A stretch of 64,000 bases of DNA, taken from the NCBI GenBank assembly GCA_020161505.1, contig JAIUNY010000004.1, positions 124,001 through 188,000 on the forward strand, written 5' to 3'. This document shows, in pieces, positions 40,779 through 49,471 of this stretch (position 1 is the first letter of the stretch; every line of letters starts with the position of its first letter). The translations under genes and the position numbers were made by a program. The notes beneath the pieces were generated by a model. That model searched no databases. It saw only the letters and a program-made list of their open reading frames with translations, and had not been told where the DNA came from. The stretch is from Armatimonadota bacterium (lineage in GTDB: Bacteria; Armatimonadota; Fimbriimonadia; Fimbriimonadales; Fimbriimonadaceae).

Positions 40779-41519
40779 TCATGGCGAGCCTTTTGGCTTG
40801 CGCGCCACCGCCACCACGCTCGATCCCCACGGGAGATTCATCCGGCGGAAAAGCGCCGCCTCTTTATCCATCAATCGAATCAGGCGCGTTTGAGTTCCCT
40901 CCGAGACTTCCGGGAGCTTGACTTGCGCCGGACCATGGTGGAATTTCTCGAAGAATCGGCGTACCGCCACCACCGGAAACAGGAAAAATACGCTGTAGGA
41001 GAGCTTTTCCAGCCGAAATCCCGCGTTTTCGAGGAGTGTTCTCACCTCGCGCGTGGTGTACCGCCTCTGATGCATCAGGGCAATGTCATGCGGGCCCCAC
41101 AGCCACTTGTACGCAGGAACGTTCATCACAAACACCCCGCCGGGCTTCAGCACGCGATAGATCTCGCTTGCTGCGGCGGCATCGCCGGGCACGTGCTCGA
41201 TCGTATCGAGGCTCACCACCGCATCAAATTGGTTCGACGCAAGCGGAATCTGCTCGGCGTTCCCGTCGATCAGATGATTCAAACCCCGCTCCCGACAGTA
41301 CCGCAGGGCATCTTCGGAGAAGTCGAGGCCGGTCGCCTCACATTGACCGTCGAGGGCTTGCAGCATCGCCCCCGTTCCGCAACCGACATCAAGAACCTTG
41401 GCGGCTGGATTCTGGTTAAGTACAGGATCCAGCAACGCAAGTGCTAGTTTACGTCGAGAAATGAACCACCAATAGTGATCCTCCTGATCGCGCATCTTGC
41501 CGTACTCTTCTTGCTTCAT
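40779..41519 (-). CDS. class I SAM-dependent methyltransferase
   Basis: This 246-residue protein has the Rossmann methyltransferase core. Motif I is VLDVGCGTGAML, then GLDFSEDALRYCRERG, FDAVVSLDTIEHV and the post-motif VLKPGGVFVMNVPAY. The C-terminal lid has a hydrophobic run near SYSVFFLFPVVAV, which may let it touch the membrane. Its substrate is unknown. The gene follows a dolichyl-phosphate-sugar type glycosyltransferase by 11 nt, which suggests modification of a lipid-linked or cell-surface sugar. Confidence 0.88.
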   Translation of the reverse strand: MKQEEYGKMRDQEDHYWWFISRRKLALALLDPVLNQNPAAKVLDVGCGTGAMLQALDGQCEATGLDFSEDALRYCRERGLNHLIDGNAEQIPLASNQFDAVVSLDTIEHVPGDAAAASEIYRVLKPGGVFVMNVPAYKWLWGPHDIALMHQRRYTTREVRTLLENAGFRLEKLSYSVFFLFPVVAVRRFFEKFHHGPAQVKLPEVSEGTQTRLIRLMDKEAALFRRMNLPWGSSVVAVARKPKGSP

Positions 41520-41530
41520 GGCGCGACTCC

Positions 41531-42292
41531 TCAGGCGGTGGGATCAGGGGAGGCTTGGAGCCGTTTGCGCTTGCCCCAGAGTCGGAGCTTCACCAGGTCA
41601 CGCAGCATCCGGGGGCCGTCGCGCATCAAAACGACCTTCGATCCCTCTTGGTGCGACCAGCGAATCGGCACCTCGGCAATTGGGTGCCCGAGGTCGCGCG
41701 CGATGATGAGGCTTTCAAAGTCGAAGCCGAATCCGTCCAACTTACACCGAGAAAAGATGTCGCGAGCAACATCTTGCCGGAACAACTTGAACCCACATTG
41801 GGTGTCATCGATCCCCCGAACCGCGAGCATCTGGACCAGTTTGTTGAACAAGCGACCGAGCATCTCACGATGCCAAGGCTGACGGATCTCCAGCGTGCTT
41901 TCTTTCAGCGGCCGGGAGCCAATCGCCACCACGGCTCCCTTCTGAACCGCGGCCCAGAGTTTGTCGATTTCTTCAATCGGCGCAGCGAGATCGGCGTCGG
42001 AAAAGAGAAGGTATTCCGCCTCAACCTCCATCATTCCTCGGCGAACCACGAAGCCTTTGCCTCGATTTGGTCGAGAAGCGATCAGCGAGAACTCGGGGTG
42101 CGATTGAGCGAACTCTTGAACCAGAGCCTCGGTGCCGTCTGAGCTGCCATCGCTGATCACCACGACCGACCAGGTCATCGGCCACTGCGGTTCTCGGGAC
42201 GAAAAGAATTCGTTGATCCGCTCGAGGGTGGGCCGAAGCCGGGCTTCTTCGTTATAGGCCGGGATGATCACGGCAAGGTTCGGCCGGTTCAA
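41531..42292 (-). CDS. GT2 family glycosyltransferase (dolichyl/undecaprenyl-phosphate glucosyltransferase-like)
   Basis: This 253-residue GT-A enzyme starts with AVIIPAYNEEARLRPTLE. The donor site is VVVISDGSSDGTEALV, the DxD-like motif is LLFSDADLAAPIEEID, and the ALG5-like region reads GIDDTQCGFKLFRQDVA and GFGFDFESLIIARDLG. It probably transfers a sugar from a nucleotide donor to a polyprenyl phosphate at the inner face of the membrane. There is no C-terminal membrane segment, but the basic tail (KLRLWGKRKRL) could bind lipid. The next gene, a methyltransferase, follows by 11 nt. Confidence 0.9.
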   Translation of the reverse strand: MNRPNLAVIIPAYNEEARLRPTLERINEFFSSREPQWPMTWSVVVISDGSSDGTEALVQEFAQSHPEFSLIASRPNRGKGFVVRRGMMEVEAEYLLFSDADLAAPIEEIDKLWAAVQKGAVVAIGSRPLKESTLEIRQPWHREMLGRLFNKLVQMLAVRGIDDTQCGFKLFRQDVARDIFSRCKLDGFGFDFESLIIARDLGHPIAEVPIRWSHQEGSKVVLMRDGPRMLRDLVKLRLWGKRKRLQASPDPTA

Positions 42293-42329
42293 TGCGGGGC
42301 GATTCTACCCGGCGCGCTGGCCGCGCGGC

Positions 42330-43190
42330 TCACTTACCCCGAGCGTTCAGGTCTTGCAAAACACCTTGCAAGGCGCCGCTCGACTGATTCCATCCAATCC
42401 GCTGCATGTGCTTGGTGTAAAGCTCGTCGTAGACGTTCTTTTTCTCGATCATGAACACGGTTGAGAGGGGTCGCGTGGTTGAAACCTTGTACTTGCCTCG
42501 GTAATAGAGCATCGTCGATCCGCCGCCATCCAGCGAAACCGCATCGACCGCGCCGCGCGACTTCAGCGCGCCGGCGAGCTGGCTCAGAGTCACGGAACTC
42601 GTGGTCGCGACCATCACGAGCTTGCCCTTCTCGGTCAGACCCACAGCGGTTCGGGCTGCGCTCCCCCAGATCCGGGAGTCGCGGAAGCCTTGAGATCGTG
42701 GGTCGGGGCAGACTTTGCCCTTCCGCAGAATCCGAACCATGCCGCGCAGGGCGTGGCGGTATGGGAAGTAGTCGACGGCTTTCTTGACCGGCGCATCGAA
42801 TATTGAGACCTTGCCGAACCAGTCCACCGCCAGCACCGAGCCTCGGTATCCAGTAGCTTCCTTCTGACCGTTCACGATCACATCGGCCACTGGCTGCTGA
42901 TTCTCCCAAGCGAAAAAGGTGCCGGTGATCGCGGCAATCGGCTGGACTTCCTGGGCCGTCGCGCTGAAGGATCGAAGGCGGGGGTTGTAGTAGGTGGTCG
43001 CGGCGATATCGCTGCGGCTCATATCCACATGGATGGCGTGGTAGTAAGCCTTGCCGCTCTTGAACGTCGTGTGGGCGGTCGGCCCGGTCGGGGCCTGGGC
43101 CACCGTTGAGGATGCAGCTGCCATGCCTAGCACCAACGTGCCGAGGGCGACGAGCCCTTTTGAGTGCGAATAGCTTTGCGTACGATCCAT
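42330..43190 (-). CDS. secreted phosphodiester glycosidase (NAGPA-like) domain protein
   Basis: This 286-residue protein starts at ATG 43190, with AAGGTG about 6 nt upstream, and has a signal peptide (GLVALGTLVLGMAAASSTVA). The NAGPA-type domain shows IAAITGTFFAWENQQPVADVIV, ARTAVGLTEKGKLVMVAT and the hallmark AVDAVSLDGGGSTMLYY. Family members hydrolyse sugar phosphodiester bonds, for example in wall or spore polymers. It lies just downstream of a 285-nt divergent region and upstream of the glycosyltransferase group, in agreement with an envelope-glycan role. Confidence 0.88.
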   Translation of the reverse strand: MDRTQSYSHSKGLVALGTLVLGMAAASSTVAQAPTGPTAHTTFKSGKAYYHAIHVDMSRSDIAATTYYNPRLRSFSATAQEVQPIAAITGTFFAWENQQPVADVIVNGQKEATGYRGSVLAVDWFGKVSIFDAPVKKAVDYFPYRHALRGMVRILRKGKVCPDPRSQGFRDSRIWGSAARTAVGLTEKGKLVMVATTSSVTLSQLAGALKSRGAVDAVSLDGGGSTMLYYRGKYKVSTTRPLSTVFMIEKKNVYDELYTKHMQRIGWNQSSGALQGVLQDLNARGK

Positions 43191-43434
43191 CACGGTCACC
43201 TTAAGTAAAAAGAAGTCCCAACGTACCCGTTTGACGGCAGAAAGGCAACCCTCGCACCTGGTTATTGTGCGTGTTCTCCTCTTGATCATCGGGCGCGAGA
43301 AAACGACTCTCTACCGCCCGACCAACTTCGCAGGTTCCCAAAGTATACAAAAAAGTCATTATTTTGGGAGATACAGTTTTGCGGGGTTTTTCGCGCAATT
43401 TGCCTGAAATTGACCCGGAATCCGGCCTTTTGAG
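43191..43434. other. divergent control region between phosphodiester glycosidase and respiratory locus
   Basis: About 245 nt with no recognised gene. It should hold the promoter of the minus-strand glycosidase. The promoter of the respiratory locus begins at its right edge. Confidence 0.5.
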
Positions 43435-43464
43435 TTGACAGCGGTGCTTCGGACCGCCTATCTT
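43435..43464 (+). promoter_or_regulatory. promoter of the ctaA-ctaB/act/cox locus with a palindrome in the spacer
   Basis: -35 TTGACA (43435-43440) and -10 TATCTT (43459-43464) have an 18-nt spacer. The spacer holds GCGGT-GCTTCGG-ACCGC (43441-43457), a 5-bp inverted repeat that could be an operator. Transcription would start near 43471, just before ATG 43477. Confidence 0.55.
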
Positions 43465-43476
43465 AACCAGACGTCT

Positions 43477-45438
43477 ATGACGACCGACCCTCCTGAATGT
43501 ACGGAGACCCTGACTCGGCAGCCCGATATGCCGCCATCCGATAGGAACAGCGCCTCGCCCGGAGGCGTGGTCGTCCCCAATCTTTTTAAGAAGCTTGCCG
43601 TCGCTTCGCTCCTCTATACGATCTTTGTCGTGATCTTCGGCGCGTTCGTTCGGGCAGGCCTCCACGGCGATGGATGCGGAACTTCCTGGCCGATCTGCAA
43701 CGGTCAAGTTGTCCCGCTCAACGCTGGTCTGACTACTTACGTCGAATTTACGCACCGTGTTACAAGCGGCTTGCTTTTGCTGGGTGTCATGGGAATGGCG
43801 TTCTGGGCGCGCAAACTCTTTCCCCACGCCCATGAGATCGCTCAGCACAAGGCGATCCGCCAGGCCACGGCCTGGACAATGATCTTCGTGTTCGTCTCCG
43901 CCATCATCGGGGCGATTCTGGTTATCAACTCGTTTGTGACGCAGGATAAATCGCTCGGACGGGCGATCACGATGCCTCTTCACCTGGTCAACACGTTCCT
44001 GTTGATCGGCGCACAGGGCTTGTTGGTTTTCTTCACCCGGGGCGGATCGAAACCGACCTTCGCCGGGCAAGGCGGCACTGGTACCGCGATCAAGGTTGCC
44101 ATGGGCGGCCTGTTCCTTCTCGGAATGACCGGGGCGATCTCCGCGATGGGCAAGACCGCGTTCGCCGGTGAGCTCGCGGTGACGAATGGGTTGCTCGACC
44201 GCGTGAACATGCACGTCGGCGAGTCCGCTCACTGGATTTTGCGCGGTGGTGTTCTCCACCCGCTGATGGCGATGTCGGTCGGGTTGCTGGTCGTGTTCTG
44301 CTGCCGACTGGTTTCGGAACGACGCCCGAAAGCCGAGGTCAAGTATTGGTCGAACATGGTGCTCGGCCTCTACGTCGTGCAAATGGTCTTCGGGGTGGCC
44401 AACCTAGTTCTCAGCGCGCCGCTTTGGATGCAGCTCGTACACCTTGCGCTGGCTCTGGCAAACTGGCTCAGCCTGGTGATGCTTGCCGCGGTGGCTCTCC
44501 ACCGAGACTACGCCGTTTTTGCGGATGATGCCGAAGCAAATGCTCGGTCGCTCTCTGCCCCCAAGCTTGGCCCGATGGCGACGGTGAAGGCGTATATTGC
44601 TCTCACCAAGCCCCGCGTGATTTCTCTCCTCCTGTTCACCACGGTTGCGGCGATGTTCATTGCCACTGGCACGGCGCCGTCTCTGGGATTGGTTCTGCTC
44701 GTCTGTCTGGGCGGATACATGTCGGCAGGAGCGGCGAACACCTACAACATGGTCATCGAGCGCGACCTCGATGTCGCCATGGAGCGCACGGCGAGCCGCC
44801 CGACGGTGACCCACGCGATCTCCAACCGCGCTGCGCTCACTTTCGCCACCATCATGGCGGTCGGGAGCTTTGCGATGCTCTGGATCGGGGCGCACCCTCT
44901 CGCGGCCTGGATGGCTCTGTGTGGTCTGCTGTGCTACGTGTTCGTGTACACCCTGTGGCTCAAGCGACGCACTTGGCACAACATCGTCATCGGTGGCGCT
45001 GCGGGTGCCTTCCCGCCGCTGGTGGGATATGCCGCCGTCACGGGCGAGCTGAGTCCGCTGGCGTGGTTCCTTTTTGCTCTCATCTTCACCTGGACTCCGG
45101 TTCACTTCTGGGCTTTGGCGCTGCTGATCAAAGATGATTACGCCAAGGCAGGAGTGCCGATGCTCCCTGTGGTCAAGGGCGAGCAGGTCACGGTCGTGCA
45201 GATCACGCTGTATGCGGTCATCACGACCCTGCTCTGCTTCCTCCCGGTCGTCCAGCGCGAGGCCGGACTTGTGTACCTATTGGGCTCCGTGATCCTTAAT
45301 GCAGGATTGCTCGCCCAAAGTGCTGCACTCATGCGCAATACGAGCCGCGAGAAAGCGCGCTCTCTGTTCAAGTTTTCAATGGTCTACCTTGCTCTGATCT
45401 TTGTGGTCATCGCAGTAGACCGGGTCTGGACCGCATGA
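43477..45438 (+). CDS. fused heme A synthase (CtaA/COX15) and protoheme farnesyltransferase (CtaB/COX10)
   Basis: This protein has about 653 residues. The N-terminal half is an eight-helix heme A synthase, with conserved histidines in EFTHRVTSGLLLLG, MPLHLVNTFLLIG, NMHVGESAHWIL and LVHLALALANWL. The C-terminal half is a UbiA-type prenyltransferase, with NTYNMVIERDLDVAMERTASRP (the farnesyl-diphosphate DxxxD) and LKRRTWHNIVIGGAAGAFP. Together they turn heme B into heme O and then heme A for the oxidase encoded 10 kb downstream. Order in the fusion (A then B) is the reverse of the pathway. ATG 43477 follows the promoter; a later ATG (43528) is an alternative. The next gene starts 77 nt on. Confidence 0.95.
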   Translation: MTTDPPECTETLTRQPDMPPSDRNSASPGGVVVPNLFKKLAVASLLYTIFVVIFGAFVRAGLHGDGCGTSWPICNGQVVPLNAGLTTYVEFTHRVTSGLLLLGVMGMAFWARKLFPHAHEIAQHKAIRQATAWTMIFVFVSAIIGAILVINSFVTQDKSLGRAITMPLHLVNTFLLIGAQGLLVFFTRGGSKPTFAGQGGTGTAIKVAMGGLFLLGMTGAISAMGKTAFAGELAVTNGLLDRVNMHVGESAHWILRGGVLHPLMAMSVGLLVVFCCRLVSERRPKAEVKYWSNMVLGLYVVQMVFGVANLVLSAPLWMQLVHLALALANWLSLVMLAAVALHRDYAVFADDAEANARSLSAPKLGPMATVKAYIALTKPRVISLLLFTTVAAMFIATGTAPSLGLVLLVCLGGYMSAGAANTYNMVIERDLDVAMERTASRPTVTHAISNRAALTFATIMAVGSFAMLWIGAHPLAAWMALCGLLCYVFVYTLWLKRRTWHNIVIGGAAGAFPPLVGYAAVTGELSPLAWFLFALIFTWTPVHFWALALLIKDDYAKAGVPMLPVVKGEQVTVVQITLYAVITTLLCFLPVVQREAGLVYLLGSVILNAGLLAQSAALMRNTSREKARSLFKFSMVYLALIFVVIAVDRVWTA

Positions 45439-45515
45439 AATCTCTACGAAAGTTTCAAGTTTCCGAGCCTGACAAACTCGGACACAATATGCAACCATTT
45501 GAGGCCAAGTAAGGT

Positions 45516-46292
45516 ATGGGACAACTTTTTAAGCCGTACGCCAATACGATCGCGAGCGCCAGTCTTTTTCTGGGGGCTGCGCTGCCGCTCGTTGCCATCG
45601 TGACCGGGTCGCTCATCACGCGCGGACCCGCAAACACGAAGACGCACGTGCCGATCGATCAGCCTGTGCCGTTTAGCCACAAGCACCACGTCAAGGAGCT
45701 CGGAATCGACTGCCGCTACTGCCACACCACCGTGGAAGAGCAAGCGCATGCTTCCGTGCCTTCGACCGAAGTGTGTATGTCGTGCCACTCGCAGATCTGG
45801 ACAAACTCACCCATGATCGAGCCGGTGCGCGATAGCTACAAGACCGGCAAGCCGATCAAGTGGGCCAAGGTCAACGCGATCCCCGACTTCGTTTACTTCG
45901 ACCACTCGATCCACATTGATCGAGGAATCAGCTGCAACACCTGCCACGGCGCCGTGCAGGAAATGCCGATCACGTGGAAGGGTCAAGCCTTCAGCATGGC
46001 GTGGTGTCTCGACTGCCACAAGAACCCGGGCAAGTACTCGCTGGACGTGAAGCCCCGAGGCGCAGAGGATCACGACCACGATCATGCCAACACCCTCACC
46101 CCGCGCGAACAGATCTTTGAACTCTACAAGAAGATTGCTGCCGGAGCCCCCCTGACGCCGACGGAGCACGAGATCGCCAAGGGCGGCACTCAGCACCTTC
46201 CCGATGACGAAATCCACGCTGGCGTGAAGCGCATGAAGGAAGAAGGGGTCAACGTGTCACAGCTCGCCGACTGCTGGGTGTGCCACCGCTAA
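45516..46292 (+). CDS. actA: alternative complex III subunit A, pentaheme cytochrome c (ActA)
   Basis: This 258-residue protein has an N-terminal membrane helix (ASASLFLGAALPLVAIVTG) and five CxxCH heme sites: CRYCH, CMSCH, CNTCH, CLDCH and CWVCH. It belongs to the periplasmic electron chain of alternative complex III, taking electrons from the FeS subunit toward cytochrome c. Heme spacing and length are normal for ActA. It opens the act gene run; actB starts 41 nt after its stop. Confidence 0.95.
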   Translation: MGQLFKPYANTIASASLFLGAALPLVAIVTGSLITRGPANTKTHVPIDQPVPFSHKHHVKELGIDCRYCHTTVEEQAHASVPSTEVCMSCHSQIWTNSPMIEPVRDSYKTGKPIKWAKVNAIPDFVYFDHSIHIDRGISCNTCHGAVQEMPITWKGQAFSMAWCLDCHKNPGKYSLDVKPRGAEDHDHDHANTLTPREQIFELYKKIAAGAPLTPTEHEIAKGGTQHLPDDEIHAGVKRMKEEGVNVSQLADCWVCHR

Positions 46293-46333
46293 GTTCACGA
46301 TTTACACGACCGAGAGGATCCGCAGAGAGATAC

Positions 46334-49300
46334 ATGGGACAAGACGCAAAGAACGGCCTGGCACCTGAAGCAGGTACCAGTAACGTACGGTTTTACAAGA
46401 GCCCGGAGCATTTTGCCGCTCCGGAGATTGTCGAGCCGTGGATTGAAGACGAATTCCCCCATCGCAAGAGCATTCCGGAGGTCAACCGCCGGGACATGCT
46501 CAAAATGATGGGCGGAGCCGCGCTCCTGGCAGGCCTGGGAGGCTGCCGATTCCAGCCGCAGCGCAAGATTGTCCCGTTTGTGCAGCAGCCGGAAGATGCG
46601 GTCTCGGGCGCCCACAAGCTCTTTGCGAGCTCCACCGTGAAGGATGGCTTCCATATCGGCGTTCTCGTCGATCAAGTCGATGGTCGTCCGGTGCGTGTGG
46701 ACGGAAACCCTCTGCACGCCGCCAGCGGCGGTCGTCTGGATTCCCGCACCATGGCGGAGATCCTGAACCTCTACGATCCGGATCGTCTCAAGACTCCCGA
46801 GTACCGTGGCACTCCGTTTAGCTGGAACCGCGCCCTCACCGAAATCGAGGCGACTCTTGCCGCTTCGGTGAACGGAACCGGTGTCCGGGTGCTTTCCGAA
46901 ACGGTGAACTCGCCGACGCTTGCCCGGCTCATCACCAAGCTCAAGGCAAAGTATCCCGAGCTTCAATGGCATCAATATGAGCCGGTGAATGGCGACAACG
47001 CCCGCGAGGGTGCGATTCTTGCTTACGGCGAGGATCGTCTGACGCGCTACGATTTCACCAAGGCGGATGTGGTGGTTTCGCTCGACGCCGACTTCCTCCA
47101 AGAAGGCCCGATGAGCGTGGCTTACAGCCAAGCCATCGCAAGCCGACGAATCCCGACGGATGCGGCTGAGATGTCGCGCATCTATGCGGTGGAATCCCGG
47201 CCGACGACCATTGGAATCTCTGCTGACCATCGCGCGCGGATCAAACCGAGCGAAGCATTCGCCTTCGTGATGGCTCTCGCCGCAAAGCTCGGTGTTCCTG
47301 GTCCGGTGACCGCGAGCCTTCCCGCTTCGGTCGACCAGAAGTTCTTCGAGGCGCTGGCTTCGGACATGGCGGAAAAGCGCACTGGCGCGGTCATCGTTCC
47401 GGGCGATCACCTGCCTGCTGCTGTACATGCCGCGTGCCATGCGGTCAATGCCTTCCTTGGCGGCCCGGTGATGGCGTCGGCGAATCCTCTGCCGATGCCG
47501 GTCAACCACGGCAAGAGCCTCAAGGATCTCGTGGATGCGATGAGCGCAGGCACCGTGGAAATGGTGCTGATCCTCGGCGGGAACCCGGTCTACACCGCTC
47601 CTGCGGATCTCAAGTTTGCTGAGGCGCTGGCCAAGGTCAAAGGGGCTAAGGTCAGCCTGAGCACTCACTTTGACGAGACCTGCGAAGTCACGGACTACCA
47701 ACTCCCGATGGCCCACTTCTTGGAAGCCTGGGGAGACGGCATCGCGTACGACGGCACGATTTCGATCACCCAGCCGCTCATCGAGCCCCTCTACGAAGGT
47801 CGCTCGGTGCTGGAAGTGATGGACAAGCTGGTCGGCGAGGATGGCGAAACCCGCCGCCTCGTCATGGAAACCCACGCGGGATCCAACACGAAGCGCTGGA
47901 AGGAACTCGTCGCGAGAGGTGTCGTTCCGCCAGCCCAGGTGGCTCAGATGGCCCAAGAGGAAGCGCCTGCTCTCACGGCCAATCTCCTCGGCTCGCTGAG
48001 CGTGCCTCAAGCGGGATCGGGCCTCGAACTCCTCGTTCTCCCCGACCCGTGCGTCCACGACGGTCGCCACGCCAACAACAACTGGCTGCAAGAAACGCCG
48101 AAGCCGATCACCAATCTCACCTGGGACAACGCGCTCCTGGTGAGCAAGGCCACGGCGGACAAGCTTGGCGTCGTGGCTCCCTACGACAAGAAGTTCGGCC
48201 CGACTCCGATCCCCTACTACGGCAAGGCCGACATGGTCGAGGTGACGGCGAACGGTCAAACCCTTGAGGTTCCCGTCTGGGTCAACATGGGCCAGGCCGA
48301 TGATGTTCTCATTCTCACGATGGGCTACGGTCGATCCCGAGGCGGCGAATTCGCCACTAAGCGAGATGAGGCCTCCGGCGGCGGATTCAACGCCAACGTG
48401 CTCCGCAGCTCGGCGAACCCGGTCTGGATCAGTGGCGTGCAGGTGAAGAAAACCGGCAAGGAATACGTCCTCGCCAACACCCAGCACCACAACACCATCG
48501 ACTTCAAGGTCGAAGACCGAGATCGTCACTTGCTCAAAGAGACCACGCCGGAAATGCTTGCGAAGGGTCTGCCATTCGGTGAGCATGGCGATGGTCACTA
48601 CGATCCCTACAAGGACGATCCGAAGGCCGCCCAGAAGAAGGACTTCGGTGAGTTCGGCAAGAAGCCGGATATCACCATGTATCCGGGCCAAGACTTCGCC
48701 GCGAATCCGGAAGCCAACTATCAATGGGCGATGACCATCGACCTGAGCCTCTGCACGGGATGCAACGCCTGTGTCACGGCTTGCCAGGCCGAAAACAACA
48801 TCCCGACGGTCGGCAAGGATCAAGTTCAGCGAGGCCGCGAGCTTCACTGGATGCGAGTGGATCGCTACTACAAGGGCGACGGCCAGAACCTGGATATGGA
48901 CAATCCTCCGATCTATGTTCAGCCTGTGACCTGTATGCACTGCGAACAAGCCCCGTGCGAACCGGTTTGCCCAGTCGCGGCGACCGTTCACAGCCACGAA
49001 GGCCTGAACCAAATGGTCTACAACCGCTGTGTCGGAACCCGCTACTGCAGCAACAACTGCCCGTACAAGGTTCGACGCTATAACTTCTTCCACTACAGCC
49101 AACGCGCCGACCAAATCCCGGTGCTCAAGATGCTCCAGAACCCCGAGGTGACGGTGCGCTATCGCGGCGTGATGGAGAAGTGCACTTACTGCGTGCAGCG
49201 CATCAACAAGGCGCGCATCACGGCGAAGAAGCAAGACCGCGAGATCGCCGACGGCGAAGTCGTGGTGGCATGCCAAAGCGCTTGCCCCAGCAATGCCATC

Positions 49301-49468
49301 GTTTTCGGCGACATGCGACGACCGGCCAATGCGGTCGCGAAGAGCCGAGCCGATCAACGCAACTATCTGTTGCTCGAAGAACTCAACACCCGGCCGAGAA
49401 CCACGTATCTCAGCCGCGTCCGCAATCCCCATCCGAGTCTGGCTGCAGCTCACAAGGAGGGTCACTAA
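46334..49468 (+). CDS. actB: alternative complex III subunit B, molybdopterin-like/iron-sulfur protein (ActB)
   Basis: This 1044-residue protein starts at ATG 46334. The segment NRRDMLKMMGGAALLAGLGGC is a twin-arginine-type signal with a lipobox Cys, so it is exported folded and probably lipid-anchored. The first ~700 residues have the molybdopterin oxidoreductase fold, usually without cofactor in this family. The last ~250 residues hold four FeS-binding cysteine clusters: LCTGCNACVTACQ, CMHCEQAPCEPVCPVA, CVGTRYCSNNCPYKVRRY and KCTYCVQRI with ACPSNA. It relays electrons between menaquinol oxidation in ActC and the hemes. It is followed by actC after 3 nt. Confidence 0.95.
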   Translation: MGQDAKNGLAPEAGTSNVRFYKSPEHFAAPEIVEPWIEDEFPHRKSIPEVNRRDMLKMMGGAALLAGLGGCRFQPQRKIVPFVQQPEDAVSGAHKLFASSTVKDGFHIGVLVDQVDGRPVRVDGNPLHAASGGRLDSRTMAEILNLYDPDRLKTPEYRGTPFSWNRALTEIEATLAASVNGTGVRVLSETVNSPTLARLITKLKAKYPELQWHQYEPVNGDNAREGAILAYGEDRLTRYDFTKADVVVSLDADFLQEGPMSVAYSQAIASRRIPTDAAEMSRIYAVESRPTTIGISADHRARIKPSEAFAFVMALAAKLGVPGPVTASLPASVDQKFFEALASDMAEKRTGAVIVPGDHLPAAVHAACHAVNAFLGGPVMASANPLPMPVNHGKSLKDLVDAMSAGTVEMVLILGGNPVYTAPADLKFAEALAKVKGAKVSLSTHFDETCEVTDYQLPMAHFLEAWGDGIAYDGTISITQPLIEPLYEGRSVLEVMDKLVGEDGETRRLVMETHAGSNTKRWKELVARGVVPPAQVAQMAQEEAPALTANLLGSLSVPQAGSGLELLVLPDPCVHDGRHANNNWLQETPKPITNLTWDNALLVSKATADKLGVVAPYDKKFGPTPIPYYGKADMVEVTANGQTLEVPVWVNMGQADDVLILTMGYGRSRGGEFATKRDEASGGGFNANVLRSSANPVWISGVQVKKTGKEYVLANTQHHNTIDFKVEDRDRHLLKETTPEMLAKGLPFGEHGDGHYDPYKDDPKAAQKKDFGEFGKKPDITMYPGQDFAANPEANYQWAMTIDLSLCTGCNACVTACQAENNIPTVGKDQVQRGRELHWMRVDRYYKGDGQNLDMDNPPIYVQPVTCMHCEQAPCEPVCPVAATVHSHEGLNQMVYNRCVGTRYCSNNCPYKVRRYNFFHYSQRADQIPVLKMLQNPEVTVRYRGVMEKCTYCVQRINKARITAKKQDREIADGEVVVACQSACPSNAIVFGDMRRPANAVAKSRADQRNYLLLEELNTRPRTTYLSRVRNPHPSLAAAHKEGH

Positions 49469-49471
49469 TCC

